Positions 1 through 8,204 of a DNA stretch of 47,059 nucleotides are shown piece by piece. The notes under the pieces were generated by a model. It did not search any database. It was not told where the DNA came from and saw only the letters and a program-made list of their open reading frames with translations. The DNA is from Methanobacteriota archaeon (GTDB taxonomy: Archaea > Halobacteriota > Methanosarcinia > Methanosarcinales > Methanosarcinaceae). Both the position numbers and the translations under genes were made by a program. Each line of letters opens with the position of its first letter. The stretch's first letter is position 1. The stretch is from the NCBI GenBank assembly GCA_016841265.1, contig JAENZL010000008.1, positions 59,085-106,143 of the forward strand. Direction: 5' to 3'.

Positions 1-76
1 GTAAGTTTCATTTAAAACAGTAAGTTTCATTTAAAACAGTAAGTTTCATTTAAAACAGTAAGTTTCATTTAAAAAT
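1..76. repeat. 19-bp tandem repeat, 4 copies
   Basis: Four head-to-tail copies of the 19-bp unit gtaagtttcatttaaaaca at 1-19, 20-38, 39-57 and 58-76; the first three are identical and the last ends in aaaat. The array touches the window edge, so more copies may lie to the left. There are no spacers, so it is not a CRISPR array. Confidence 0.95.
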
Positions 77-137
77 AGTGTGTGGTCCGCAACAGTTGTT
101 TTTTATTTTAAAAGTCATAGTTGCGAAAAAAAATGAG

Positions 138-210
138 CGCCCGGACCGGGATTCGAACCCGAGTCGGAGCCTCGACAGGGCTCCATGATAGGCCTCTACA
201 CTATCCGGAC
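138..210 (-). tRNA. tRNA-Asp (anticodon GTC)
   Basis: On the minus strand the 73-nt sequence folds as a cloverleaf. The acceptor stem GTCCGGA/TCCGGGC has one G.T pair and a G discriminator. The anticodon arm is GGAGCC-CTGTCGA-GGCTCC, giving a seven-base loop with GTC at positions 34-36, and the T-loop is GGTTCGAATCC. CCA is not encoded. It lies 115 bp downstream of the tRNA-Tyr gene on the same strand, so the two may be co-transcribed. Confidence 0.95.
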
Positions 211-325
211 ACTCCGATTATTCTAGTCGTTTTTACCCGCGTTGCGAGCAATCCATAAATGTCATTCCGATATATAAAGATTCCTGTTGAAGGTCTCCTT
301 TTATACGGAATGTCATGGATTTTAG

Positions 326-437
326 TCCCGCCTCCCAGACTCGAACCGGGGACATCGCGGTGCCTGCGCGGAAATGTGCGATTTCACTCGCATTGGCCGA
401 ACTACAGCCGCGCACTCTACCACTGAGTTAAGGCGGG
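326..437 (-). tRNA. tRNA-Tyr (anticodon GTA) with intron
   Basis: The minus strand gives a 112-nt gene. The acceptor stem is CCCGCCT/AGGCGGG with discriminator A, giving the C1-G72 pair typical of archaeal tRNA-Tyr. The D-arm contains AGTGGTA. The anticodon stem CGCGG/CCGCG carries a loop CTGTAG...A with GTA at 34-36, interrupted after base 37 by a 40-nt insert. The T-arm is CCCGG-TTCGAGT-CTGGG. Removing the insert leaves a 72-nt tRNA. CCA is not encoded. The isotype follows directly from the anticodon. Confidence 0.93.
362..401 (-). other. tRNA-Tyr intron at canonical 37/38 site
   Basis: These 40 nt separate anticodon-loop base G37 from A38. The position is the canonical archaeal tRNA intron site, cut by the splicing endonuclease at a bulge-helix-bulge. 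The insert contains TGCGA...TCGCA, which can form an internal hairpin. The exact bulge geometry was not modelled. Confidence 0.85.
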
Positions 438-653
438 ACAATGGATGCGTATCCAGCGCTGCAAAGCGCTGCACTGCCTTAATGCACCATCTCCATATAT
501 GGCAATGGTATTTATGTTTTTCGCTAAAATGGATTTTCAGGGGCTTCTCTTTATAACATTTTTTATATATATCATGCATACTTTTCTATATTACAGAGAC
601 TATAAGATAATTAAAGTATAGAATTTTACCCAGTACAAGGGGGTACATGGAAA

Positions 654-995
654 ATGGTGGCCCAGATATTTACAGAATCTAACAATAATGATACAGTTAC
701 TGTCCGCTTAGGAGAAACCTTTTTGATCAAACTTCGGGATGAGCCCGCAGAACATCTCTACAGCAAGGAGACTGAACATTCTGCTCATACCGTCTGGGAA
801 ATAAAGGCAGGCAGGGGTCTCAAACTGCGCGGAGATCAGTTTATCCCGGATATCCCTGATACGACTGCGGTACCCGGAGTCCATGAGTGGGAATACGAAG
901 CCATAGAAACAGGGTCCTGGAAAATCGAGGGGAAATATACTATTTATCGCTTCGGGGGCGAAGAAAAGTACAGGTTAGATGTAAAAGTGGTTTGA
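654..995 (+). CDS. Chagasin-like (inhibitor I42-type) small protein
   Basis: This 113-aa protein has a beta-rich pattern: TVTVRLGETFLIKL near residues 14-27, VWEI near 47, a GLKL segment near 55, and a C-terminal GSWKIEGKYTIYRFGG...YRLDVKV. The order resembles the chagasin/I42 cysteine-protease inhibitor fold (VxxGexfxixL, GY-W, Y.R.W). The classic NPTTG loop is not evident, so inhibitory activity is uncertain. No signal peptide or membrane segment is visible, so a cytoplasmic location is inferred. The ATG at 654 follows an AAGGGGG Shine-Dalgarno sequence about ten bases upstream; an ATG at 647 is out of frame. An AT-rich TATA-like run lies near 561-571. It stands alone, convergent with the SAM synthetase gene. 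It could equally be an unrelated beta-sandwich protein. Confidence 0.6.
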   Translation: MVAQIFTESNNNDTVTVRLGETFLIKLRDEPAEHLYSKETEHSAHTVWEIKAGRGLKLRGDQFIPDIPDTTAVPGVHEWEYEAIETGSWKIEGKYTIYRFGGEEKYRLDVKVV

Positions 996-1148
996 ATACA
1001 CCTGAAAAGTCCCGTGACCTTCTGATTCCTGTTTAAATCAGACTGGTTGAAAAGGATTTTGTGTAAAGTCAGAGCTAAACTTTACCCAGGATAAAACCAG
1101 GTTGAAAAATCAGGTCAAAAGTAATGCAAAATAGTAAAAAATTAGTAA

Positions 1149-1164
1149 AGAACCCGAAGGTTCT
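1149..1164 (-). terminator. Hairpin terminator of the SAM synthetase gene
   Basis: A perfect 6-bp stem AGAACC/GGTTCT with a four-base loop lies 21 bp past the stop codon of the minus-strand gene. On that strand it is followed by a T-rich tail (TTTACTAATTTTTT). The form matches a hairpin-plus-U-tract terminator. Confidence 0.6.
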
Positions 1165-1184
1165 CTCCTGATTTTCTATTTTTC

Positions 1185-2381
1185 TCAGAAAGTGTCCAGT
1201 TCTCCTTTTACAACCATATCGGTGATTTTTGTCACGTTTGTAAGCCAGTCGTCCATGACAGCTTCAGCTTCGGCTTTAACATGGGAGAAGGAACTGCCGT
1301 CTTCGGGGATGATCTGGGCACTTGCTACCAGGGGCTGGTCAATGGGCTTTCCGATCTGGGAGAGCAGCCTGATGTAAATGTCATGCACCTCGGGGACCTC
1401 TTCTACAATGTCCTTTGCCATCTGGGTGGAAAGGAGGTTGTAGATCTTTCCTATGTGGTTGATCGGGTTCTTCCCGCTGGTGGCTTCCATGCTCATGGGC
1501 CTGTTCGGGGTGATAAGCCCGTTGCAGCGGTTTCCGCGGCCTACAGAACCGTCGTCTCCCATCTCAGCCGAGGTCCCGGTGACGGTAAGGAACACACTTC
1601 CCGTTTTCAGGTCGTCGGCGGTGTTGATCTGGACTTCTACGTTTCTTTCCGTATAGCGGCTTGAGACGTCTTCCAAATAGTTCTTCATTTCTTCCTTTAT
1701 GTTAATATAGTGGTCCAGGTCGTCCACGTGCCTTCCTACCATGCCGCAGCAGGTGGTAAGGGTGATGTCGTCTCCGTCCCTGAGCCCCATGACCTTTATA
1801 TCTTCCCCAATACCGGGAATTTTGGGTTTCAGGTCGGTAATAAGCTGCCTTTCGGCGTTGTAGACGATGTTCTCAAGTTCTGAAAACGGAGCGTGCCCTA
1901 CCCCAAAGGAAGTGTCATTTGCAACCGGGATCCGGTCCCTGCGGAAGACGTCCCTGAGGTCCGAAGACCCTGTCCCTAGTTTGCAGTCCAGAATAACGTC
2001 CCTATCCTGATCAAGGTTAACGACTGTGTTTCTCAGGTAATCCCGGGCAGCCTTGAGAGCTACGGATTCCGTGGCAAGTTCGACGCCTTCAAACTCTTTT
2101 GTGGCTCTGCCAACGAGGAGTATGTAGATGGGTTGCAGAATTTCTCCTCCGCCGAATTTGGGGTGGGATCTTCCTGCTACGATCTGGGTTTCATCAGTAT
2201 TGTGGTGGAGCACAACCCCGCACTTCTCGATGTACTCCTTGCATAAGGCGCGGCTTACGGCTTCCGCCAGCCCGTCTGAGATGCTGTCTGGGTGCCCTAT
2301 CCCTTTGCGTTCTACAAGCTCTATCTGTTGTTTTTCTACCGGGGTTTGTATGAGCTGTTCTACTCTGATATTTCGGGCCAT
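1185..2381 (-). CDS. mat: Archaeal-type S-adenosylmethionine synthetase
   Basis: A 398-aa cytoplasmic enzyme that makes S-adenosylmethionine from methionine and ATP. The sequence matches the archaeal MAT family, which diverges strongly from bacterial MetK. It has [17 protein letters not shown] near residues 24-40, [14 protein letters not shown] near 59-72, [11 protein letters not shown] near 136, [11 protein letters not shown] near 160, and a glycine-rich [11 protein letters not shown] segment near 275-285. Length is normal for the family. The ATG start is preceded by AAGAGGA at a good distance. The gene is single, divergent from hisG and convergent with the upstream small gene. SAM supply matters heavily in methanogens for methylation, radical SAM enzymes and cofactor synthesis. 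The call is firm. Confidence 0.97.
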   Translation of the reverse strand: MARNIRVEQLIQTPVEKQQIELVERKGIGHPDSISDGLAEAVSRALCKEYIEKCGVVLHHNTDETQIVAGRSHPKFGGGEILQPIYILLVGRATKEFEGVELATESVALKAARDYLRNTVVNLDQDRDVILDCKLGTGSSDLRDVFRRDRIPVANDTSFGVGHAPFSELENIVYNAERQLITDLKPKIPGIGEDIKVMGLRDGDDITLTTCCGMVGRHVDDLDHYINIKEEMKNYLEDVSSRYTERNVEVQINTADDLKTGSVFLTVTGTSAEMGDDGSVGRGNRCNGLITPNRPMSMEATSGKNPINHIGKIYNLLSTQMAKDIVEEVPEVHDIYIRLLSQIGKPIDQPLVASAQIIPEDGSSFSHVKAEAEAVMDDWLTNVTKITDMVVKGELDTF

Positions 2382-2905
2382 TTGAATCCTCTTTTTTTGG
2401 AATAATTACTGTATCGTCAATGGTTGGATCGTTATCGGTTTCATCATGTTATCAGTGCCTGGTGGTTCCAGCGCTGATTATATGTCTCTGAATTCTATAA
2501 TATGACTTCGATAATATTATATTTATGACTCAAGTGTCTGTTTCTATTAAATTACTCCCGCTATATAATTGTTCCCGTATCTTCATTACTGGGGGTAATA
2601 TGCCTTTTTGAAAACAGTGGCAATAACCATCTTCTAAAAAATAAAATTTCTGTGAGGAATATAGTATAAAATAGTGTGAGCTATACCATCTTCCTGTCCC
2701 TTCTTTCTTCTCTCCTCTTCTTTCTTCTCTCTTCTTCTTTCCCCCATTCTTTGTGTCAAGCTTATTTTCTGGAAAATCCACCGTGAAATCTATATTATAA
2801 AAGAATGTTTTGGATAAACGTTTTATACGGATGAGCATAACCTGAGTAACAATTCCCAGTAGAGTACAGCCGAGTACAGCCGAGTACTACCAGAGGACAG
2901 AGCAG
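2382..2905. other. Divergent intergenic region, mat/hisG
   Basis: This 524-bp stretch separates two divergent genes. It holds AT-rich promoter-like DNA near both ends, a pyrimidine-rich tract (about 2690-2755, mostly C and T on the plus strand), and a short repeated GAGTACAGCC just before hisG (about 2868-2885). I see no convincing gene in it. Confidence 0.7.
2793..2801 (+). promoter_or_regulatory. TATA-like box upstream of hisG
   Basis: The sequence tattataaa lies about 105 bp upstream of the hisG start and is the best TATA-like match before the cluster. It would leave a leader of roughly 80 nt containing the repeated GAGTACAGCC. Position and composition only; no transcript data. Confidence 0.4.
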
Positions 2906-3772
2906 ATGATTCGCATTGCAATACCCAATAAGGGTCGCCTTCACGATCCCACCATCTCGATTTTCAGTGATGCGGGGCTTCCCATCAGTGGGGGAGCTAG
3001 CCGGAAACTTTTCGCAAAAACCATAGATCCCGAAATCAGCATTCTTTTCGCAAGGGCCGCAGATATCCCCGAGTACGTACAGGACGGGGCCGCAGACGTC
3101 GGTATCACAGGCATGGACCTGATCACGGAATGCGGGGCGGATGTCGAGGTCCTGCTTGACCTTAAATTCGGAAGGGCAACCCTGGTCCTGGCCGTGCCCG
3201 AAGATTCGAAGATCGAAAAACCCGAAGACCTGGAGGGCAAAAAAGTCGCAACCGAGTTCCCGGGAATTACGGCACAGTATTTTGAAAAGCTCGGGATAAA
3301 TGTCGAGATCATAAAGGTCAGCGGGGCCTGCGAAATGACTCCCCATGTCGGGATTGCCGATGCCATTGTGGATATCTCAAGTTCCGGGACCACCCTCATG
3401 ATCAACCGCTTGAAGGTAATTGACAAGGCCTTTTCTTCCTCTGTCTACCTGATTGCAAACAGGGAGAGTCTCAGGACAAAGGAAAAGATCCTGGACATCA
3501 AAACCGCGCTTGAAAGCGTTCTCAACGCAAAGGAAAAGCGCTACCTTATGATGAACGTCCCCGAAAATTCCCTTGAAGCCGTAAAACAGGTTCTTCCCGG
3601 GATGTCGGGCCCCACGGTCATGAAGGTTGAGTCCAGCAAGTCCCAGGAAGAACCAATCCTTGCCGTCCATGCCGTTGTGGACGCGGACCTGATCTTCACC
3701 ATCGTAAACAAGTTGAAAAAAGTCGGGGCAAGGGATGTCCTTGTGGTGCCCATTGAAAGGATTATGCCCTGA
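2906..3772 (+). CDS. hisG: ATP phosphoribosyltransferase, long form
   Basis: This enzyme catalyses the first step of histidine synthesis, condensing ATP with PRPP. The 288-aa length marks the long form. The catalytic part holds IRIAIPNKGRL at residues 2-12, DVGITGMDLI near 66-75 and the PRPP-loop region DISSSGTTL near 154-162. A C-terminal domain (about 210-288) ends in AVHAVVDADLIFTIVNKL, the regulatory ACT-like domain used for histidine feedback inhibition in long-form HisG. No HisZ partner is therefore expected. ATG follows a purine-rich GAGGACAGAG. It leads the cluster hisG-hisA-hisB on the plus strand with short gaps, so co-transcription is likely. Confidence 0.97.
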   Translation: MIRIAIPNKGRLHDPTISIFSDAGLPISGGASRKLFAKTIDPEISILFARAADIPEYVQDGAADVGITGMDLITECGADVEVLLDLKFGRATLVLAVPEDSKIEKPEDLEGKKVATEFPGITAQYFEKLGINVEIIKVSGACEMTPHVGIADAIVDISSSGTTLMINRLKVIDKAFSSSVYLIANRESLRTKEKILDIKTALESVLNAKEKRYLMMNVPENSLEAVKQVLPGMSGPTVMKVESSKSQEEPILAVHAVVDADLIFTIVNKLKKVGARDVLVVPIERIMP

Positions 3773-3840
3773 AAGGCCTGGTGTTTTCAGGCTTAAATTC
3801 CCAATTTATCTTGCAATTTATCTTGAAGAGGTGGAATGCC

Positions 3841-4575
3841 GTGACTTTTGAAGTAATCCCTGCAGTGGACATGAAAGGTGGAAAATGTGTGCAGCTGGTG
3901 CAGGGTGTCCCGGGAAGCGAGATCGTATCCCTGGACGACCCCCTTGCAGTTGCCCTTGAATGGGTCGGGCAGGGGGCAAAGACCCTGCACCTGGTTGATC
4001 TGGACGGGGCGATTGAAGGGGAGCGCAAGAATGCTCCTATTATCGAAAAGATAGTTGAGGCCTGCCGGGAAAACGGAGTCAGAATCCAGGTGGGAGGCGG
4101 GATCCGGAGTTTTGACGACGCGGCAGTCCTTCTCAAACTCGGGGTTTACAGGGTTATCCTGGGGACCGCAGCTATCCGGGACCCCGAACTTGTGAAACAG
4201 CTTTCCGACGCTTTCGGAGTTGAACACATAAACGTTGCCCTGGACGCAAAGAACGGAAAAATCTCGATCAAAGGCTGGACCGAGGAATCCGAACATACTC
4301 CCGTGGACATGGGCAAGAAGTTCGAAGACCTTGGGGCAGGCAGCCTGCTTTTCACGAACATCGATTCCGAAGGCCTGATGCAGGGCGTAAATCCCGTTCC
4401 CACAAAGGAACTTGTAGATTCCGTCAGCATCCCCGTGATTGCTTCCGGCGGGGTCAGTTCCCTTGCCGACCTGAAGACCCTGAAGCAGACCGGGGCCGCA
4501 GGGGTAGTTGTCGGAAGTGCCCTTTACACCGGCAGGTTTACCCTTGAAGAAGCAATCGAGGCGGCAAAGGACTGA
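3841..4575 (+). CDS. hisA: Phosphoribosylformimino-AICAR phosphate isomerase
   Basis: A TIM-barrel isomerase (Amadori rearrangement of ProFAR to PRFAR), fourth step of histidine synthesis. I place the start at the GTG at 3841, giving 244 aa that begins VTFEVIPAVDMKGGKCVQLV. This matches the family N-terminus with the catalytic Asp in AVDMKGG and follows GAGGTGGA at 3827-3834. An open frame extends upstream to 3781 but adds a non-homologous leader. Other signatures are VGGGIRS, GTAAIRDPEL, the second catalytic Asp in VALDAKNG, and the phosphate-binding IASGGVSS and GVVVGSALY near the C-terminus. The gap from hisG is 68 bp. Confidence 0.96.
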   Translation: MTFEVIPAVDMKGGKCVQLVQGVPGSEIVSLDDPLAVALEWVGQGAKTLHLVDLDGAIEGERKNAPIIEKIVEACRENGVRIQVGGGIRSFDDAAVLLKLGVYRVILGTAAIRDPELVKQLSDAFGVEHINVALDAKNGKISIKGWTEESEHTPVDMGKKFEDLGAGSLLFTNIDSEGLMQGVNPVPTKELVDSVSIPVIASGGVSSLADLKTLKQTGAAGVVVGSALYTGRFTLEEAIEAAKD

Positions 4576-4576
4576 T

Positions 4577-4640
4577 CAGTTGCTTGCTTGCTTGCTTGAT
4601 TTCCAATGAAATGCCGCAACTCTGATGCCGCAACTTCCCC
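4577..4640 (+). repeat. Short tandem repeats between hisA and hisB
   Basis: Four copies of ttgc occur in a row (about 4580-4597), followed by two near-copies of atgccgcaact (about 4611-4634). These are slippage-type repeats just before the hisB ribosome-binding region. I infer no function. Confidence 0.7.
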
Positions 4641-4690
4641 GGGTGACCTGGGCAAAGTATTTAAGAAATTTAAAAGAGAAAGGGTGCTAT

Positions 4691-5266
4691 ATGAGGACTG
4701 CCAGAATTTCCCGCAAAACAAAGGAAACCGATATCCAGCTCGAGCTTGACCTTGATGGGTCGGGGCTTGCTGAGGTAAGCACAGGCATCGGGTTTTTTGA
4801 CCACATGCTGACTTCCTTTGCAAGACACTCGGGCATCGACCTTAAACTGCACGCCGAAGGCGACCTTCATGTGGACGAGCACCACCTGGTAGAGGACACG
4901 GCTATAGTCCTCGGCAAGGCTCTTTCCGATGCCCTGGGGGACATGGCCGGGATTGCCCGCTTTGGGGAAGCCAGGATACCAATGGACGAAGCCCTGGCAG
5001 AAGTTGCCCTGGACGTAGGGGGACGCAGCTACCTTGTCCTGAAAGCTGAATTTGAAAGCCCTAAGGTTGGACGGTTAGGCACTCAGCTGGTAAAGCATTT
5101 CTTCGAGACCCTGGCTTCTAATGCAAAAATAACCGTACATGCCAGTGTCTACGGGGAAAACGACCACCACAAAATCGAAGCTCTCTTCAAAGCCTTTGCC
5201 TATGCCCTGAAAAGGGCTGTAAAAATCGAAGGTGAGAGCATAAAGAGCACGAAAGGTGTTCTCTAA
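4691..5266 (+). CDS. hisB: Imidazoleglycerol-phosphate dehydratase
   Basis: Converts imidazole glycerol phosphate to imidazole acetol phosphate, sixth step of histidine synthesis. The start is set at ATG 4691 ([13 protein letters not shown]), giving 191 aa, the usual size for a monofunctional enzyme. The open frame upstream to 4625 is non-homologous, and a purine-rich GAGAAAGGG lies just before 4691. Manganese-binding signatures are visible: [17 protein letters not shown], the paired histidines in [20 protein letters not shown] and [15 protein letters not shown]. No phosphatase domain is fused. It closes the visible his cluster; the remaining his genes are not in the window. Confidence 0.96.
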   Translation: MRTARISRKTKETDIQLELDLDGSGLAEVSTGIGFFDHMLTSFARHSGIDLKLHAEGDLHVDEHHLVEDTAIVLGKALSDALGDMAGIARFGEARIPMDEALAEVALDVGGRSYLVLKAEFESPKVGRLGTQLVKHFFETLASNAKITVHASVYGENDHHKIEALFKAFAYALKRAVKIEGESIKSTKGVL

Positions 5267-5951
5267 GCCTTAGCTGAACATTAATTTTTCATTTTTTTCA
5301 TTTCAATTTCACCTGTTTTTTGGTACTTTCTCATTGCCATATTGACATTTTTTCAAAGTCCCACAAAATTGCATGTCCGCTGTTTTCATAAGTTTGAGGA
5401 ATGTTCGCCTGGTAAGATAAGTACTTGATTTGACTGTTTAACCTGCCCCAATAAACAGTTTTTTCCAATGAAGATATCGAAAACCTCCGCCAGCTTGTCT
5501 GGCGGCCCTCACAAAAAGGAATAATAAAATGAAAATAAGTTTTAAAAAGTAAATTTACGGGTTGTAGTTCTTTCTTTTTTGTTTACACTTTTTGTTTGCT
5601 TTCATCTGGTTTTTGCGGCAGTTTTTACTTTTTATTCTGTCTAACTTTTATCTTGTAAAGGCCGGGCTCCTTCGTCGCCCGTGGACAAGAACGGCACGAT
5701 ATGGCTATTTTCGGTTGTATGGGGCAAAATTAAGGACTTCGAGCCAGCCACTATTTTTCTGTTTGCTCAAAAATATCAATTGAATAATGAAGAACGATCA
5801 TTTTTTCTGTTTTGTTAGATTGCAATCCAGCTTAAATCCTTACCCGCCATTCATTGGCAAAGACCATCATTGATTCCTTTGCAGAGTTGCGTCTCTGCAG
5901 TGCGCTGTCCTTTTCGTTCGCTCCGCTCCCTCAAGAGGACTATTCTTTTTT
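5267..5951. other. Gene-poor stretch with hairpin and gene-end duplication
   Basis: No convincing gene is present in this AT-rich 685-bp region. It contains a strong hairpin at 5487-5505 (CCGCCAG-cttgt-CTGGCGG), long T-rich runs, and at 5840-5880 a copy of the 3' end of the neighbouring fdhD-like gene. A second hairpin GCAGAG-ttgcgt-CTCTGC at 5881-5898 follows that copy directly. The stretch has the look of decayed DNA, perhaps the site of past insertion and loss. Confidence 0.6.
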
Positions 5952-6009
5952 TTAATTCTTGTAATCTTTTACCCGCCATTCATTGGCAAAGACCAGCATT
6001 GATTCTTTT
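5840..6009 (-). repeat. Direct repeat duplicating the fdhD-like 3' end
   Basis: Positions 5840-5880 and 5969-6009 match at 39 of 41 bases, spaced 129 bp apart. The second copy is the real gene end, coding ESMLVFANEWRV. The first copy, read on minus, would code ESMMVFANEWRV followed by RI and a stop. A second potential gene end therefore lies just downstream of the functional one. Confidence 0.93.
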
Positions 6010-6725
6010 CTTAGCTGCCCTACAAGTCCCATATTTGCCTTTTTTGCAGCCTCAACCCCCGAATCGAAGGGCATTGCTTTTGTAACTACAAGGGGGATGC
6101 CTGCCCTTACAGCTTTCATTAACATATATGCCGGCTGTCTGCCCGTGGAAAGAAGGTACATCTCCGTGAGTGGAAGCCTGTTCAGGAGGGCATAGCCTAT
6201 CGCTTTGTCAACGGCGTTGTGCCTGCCCACGTCAACGGCCTGAAAAATGAGTTTTCCGTTCCGGTCAACGAGGGCTGCAAGGTGCGTCCCCCTGGTGACT
6301 TTGTAGGTTTCGGATGTGAGATATTCCATCCCTGCAAAAATTGCTTTTATCCCGAAAACCGCTTCCGAACTCACAACCGTTTCTTTCCTACTTTTCGGCT
6401 GCCTTACTTCGGGGTTGACAGTCTTTATTTCCACCCTGTTCCCTTCAACCGTTATTTCGGCTATCTCTTCAAAACTAAGGGTCCCTTCGCAGATCATATG
6501 TCCTGCCGCAAGTTCCCTGAAATGGGCAGGGGAGGCGAGAAGAGTTGTAAAATGCTTCCCGTTTAAAAAAAGTTTCACAGGGCATTCCCTTGCGAGTAAT
6601 ACCTCTGTATCTTCTGCCCTGCTATCGGGATAGATTCTTTTTGCAGGGTAAGGAGTGGTGTATTTTTCAGGCATATGGATCTTTTTTCCTGTATCCTCTG
6701 TATATGGGCGTAAAAATGCGTCCAT
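5952..6725 (-). CDS. FdhD-like protein lacking the CxxC motif
   Basis: This 257-aa protein belongs to the FdhD family, which passes sulfur from a cysteine desulfurase to the molybdenum/tungsten bis-MGD cofactor of formate-dehydrogenase-type enzymes. Family landmarks are ELAAGHMICEGTL near residues 70-82, GTHLAALVD near 146, VDVGRHNAVDKAIG near 165-178, and STGRQPAYMLMKAVRAGIPLVV near 193. The usual Cys-x-x-Cys on the mobile loop is absent: the equivalent stretch reads VVSSEAVFGIKA. Classical persulfide relay is therefore unlikely, and a cofactor-binding or chaperone role is possible. Two starts are plausible (6725, or 6674 at MPEKYTTP); neither has a strong ribosome site. It follows the pilus genes at 18 bp on the same strand. 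The 3' end is duplicated downstream. Confidence 0.85.
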   Translation of the reverse strand: MDAFLRPYTEDTGKKIHMPEKYTTPYPAKRIYPDSRAEDTEVLLARECPVKLFLNGKHFTTLLASPAHFRELAAGHMICEGTLSFEEIAEITVEGNRVEIKTVNPEVRQPKSRKETVVSSEAVFGIKAIFAGMEYLTSETYKVTRGTHLAALVDRNGKLIFQAVDVGRHNAVDKAIGYALLNRLPLTEMYLLSTGRQPAYMLMKAVRAGIPLVVTKAMPFDSGVEAAKKANMGLVGQLRKESMLVFANEWRVKDYKN

Positions 6726-6743
6726 ATGCCTTTTTCTTTTCCG

Positions 6744-8195
6744 TTAGTTTAGGCGTATTGCAAGGTAATCAATTTTTATGGAGGCACTAGAAGTTACTCC
6801 GTTTACTTTCATGTATAGTTTGAGATCTGAAGGATCATCAATATATATGTTAGCAGTTTGGTTGTATAGGTACCATGTATTTTTGCTGTTTCCACCCAGT
6901 GGTGGAAGCAACTCGCCTGCGACACTCATGTCCTGATATTCTGGGTTGTTTACTGTTGGCAGGTAAATCATTACAACTGTGGCTGAATTTGGCGTGGAAT
7001 TGAATTCTGTGGAATCACTATAAGAAAATGTCAATTCCATAGGATTGTTTTTTAGATTATGCTCTAATAAGTTACTTGTTGGGATGTAACTATCTAGATT
7101 CACTCCTGTTCCTTCTATTGAAAGGTCAACAACTGATCCATAGTCCTCCAGATCGTCCAAATCATCCTCATAATTGGAGTCCGAAACAGTATTGAAGTAA
7201 TACCATCTGCCCAGTTCCATCACGGATTCGTCTCCTCCTTCATCACCTGAACTTCCGCCGCTGCTGGTATATGCCAAACCGCCCCCTGCCCCAAGTTCCG
7301 CACCGAGTACGGTTTCATTGACATAGATGTTGTATGCACTATTGTTTGTGGGAAGGAAGGAAAGACGCACGTAGTCATCTGTGGAGTTGATGGTGTAATT
7401 AATGCCGTATTCAATTTTTGCATCTTCTGCTTTATCTTTAAGATAAGTGGCCCAAGCATCCGTATAGTGGGTGCAAATTGTCAGGTTGAAAGACTCTATG
7501 TCTCCTTCCGCTTCTGTGTGCACCTCGCTGTTGAGAACAGGGTCTATTGAGCATCCGGTAAGGCGTAGAGCAGTGAAGGAGTTAGCGGATATGGATGCAG
7601 TTTCTCCAGTAAGGTTGATGGCATTAAAGGTAACTGTATAGTTGCCCATATCTTCACTTATATCGAATAAAGGCTCACGCTTCATCTGGGACTTATTTCC
7701 CTGGGCAAGGATCAATGCTCCATTCTCGTACCTGAAAACTTGATCGGGGTATTGCCTGTTTTCCGAATAATAGGTGATGCCCCTATAGGTTTTATTGAAC
7801 AAATGAGTGTGGAAGGTTATGCTCATTGTACACTCTTCGGTGTTTACTGTGAGCTTTCCGTTAGATTTGGAGGGCTCGAATACAGGGATTTCTCCCCCTC
7901 CCATGCTGAAAGGAACCGTTGCTGAAAGGCCATATGGATAATTGCTATCCGAATCCATTAACCGGGTGAATATATCTGCCCTGGTTTTCACGTCTTCCAT
8001 ATTGCTCCATGCATCATAACTATAATCTTTTTCCGCATCAATTTTCCATTCCGGGACATAGTTTAGTTTGACTACGGAGATTATAGTGAATGCAAGCCCC
8101 AAAAGCAGCACAGCTGCAACTGCGGTTACGGCTGCGGATTCGGATTTGAATAGGCTTTTCTGAGCCACTTCTTTTCTTTTTGCTTTCTGGTTCAT
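6744..8195 (-). CDS. N-anchored 'YxPxWK' pilus-locus surface protein
   Basis: This 483-aa protein has a basic N-terminus and then one hydrophobic segment (SESAAVTAVAAVLLLGLAFTI, residues 18-38) in class III signal style, followed by YVPEWKIDAE. Three proteins of this window share the architecture: YxPxWKxDAE, then a ..VW..M...K...D helix, GG(G/S)(E/D)(I/V)P near residue 100, and YE(N/G)GALI(L/V)SQ. The C-terminal half (about 290-483) is extra compared with the other two and looks like a beta-sandwich module with a glycine/serine linker (GGGLAYTSSGGSSGDEGGDE). It resembles haloarchaeal DUF7289-type pilus-associated proteins. It is probably a minor pilin or tip component, exposed outside the cell. 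It is last in a co-directional cluster, 9 bp after its neighbour. Confidence 0.7.
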   Translation of the reverse strand: MNQKAKRKEVAQKSLFKSESAAVTAVAAVLLLGLAFTIISVVKLNYVPEWKIDAEKDYSYDAWSNMEDVKTRADIFTRLMDSDSNYPYGLSATVPFSMGGGEIPVFEPSKSNGKLTVNTEECTMSITFHTHLFNKTYRGITYYSENRQYPDQVFRYENGALILAQGNKSQMKREPLFDISEDMGNYTVTFNAINLTGETASISANSFTALRLTGCSIDPVLNSEVHTEAEGDIESFNLTICTHYTDAWATYLKDKAEDAKIEYGINYTINSTDDYVRLSFLPTNNSAYNIYVNETVLGAELGAGGGLAYTSSGGSSGDEGGDESVMELGRWYYFNTVSDSNYEDDLDDLEDYGSVVDLSIEGTGVNLDSYIPTSNLLEHNLKNNPMELTFSYSDSTEFNSTPNSATVVMIYLPTVNNPEYQDMSVAGELLPPLGGNSKNTWYLYNQTANIYIDDPSDLKLYMKVNGVTSSASIKIDYLAIRLN

Positions 8196-8204
8196 AATTT
8201 CAGC

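Noticed and set aside
1-76. Possible CRISPR array
   Set aside because: Repeats are contiguous without spacers, so not a CRISPR.
2530-2838. 102-aa minus frame before hisG
   Set aside because: Its Lys/Glu/Arg-rich middle is just the purine side of the pyrimidine tract; no ribosome site or homology.
5592-5783. 63-aa plus frame in the gene-poor stretch
   Set aside because: Hydrophobic start arises from T-rich DNA; no ribosome site, no family resemblance.
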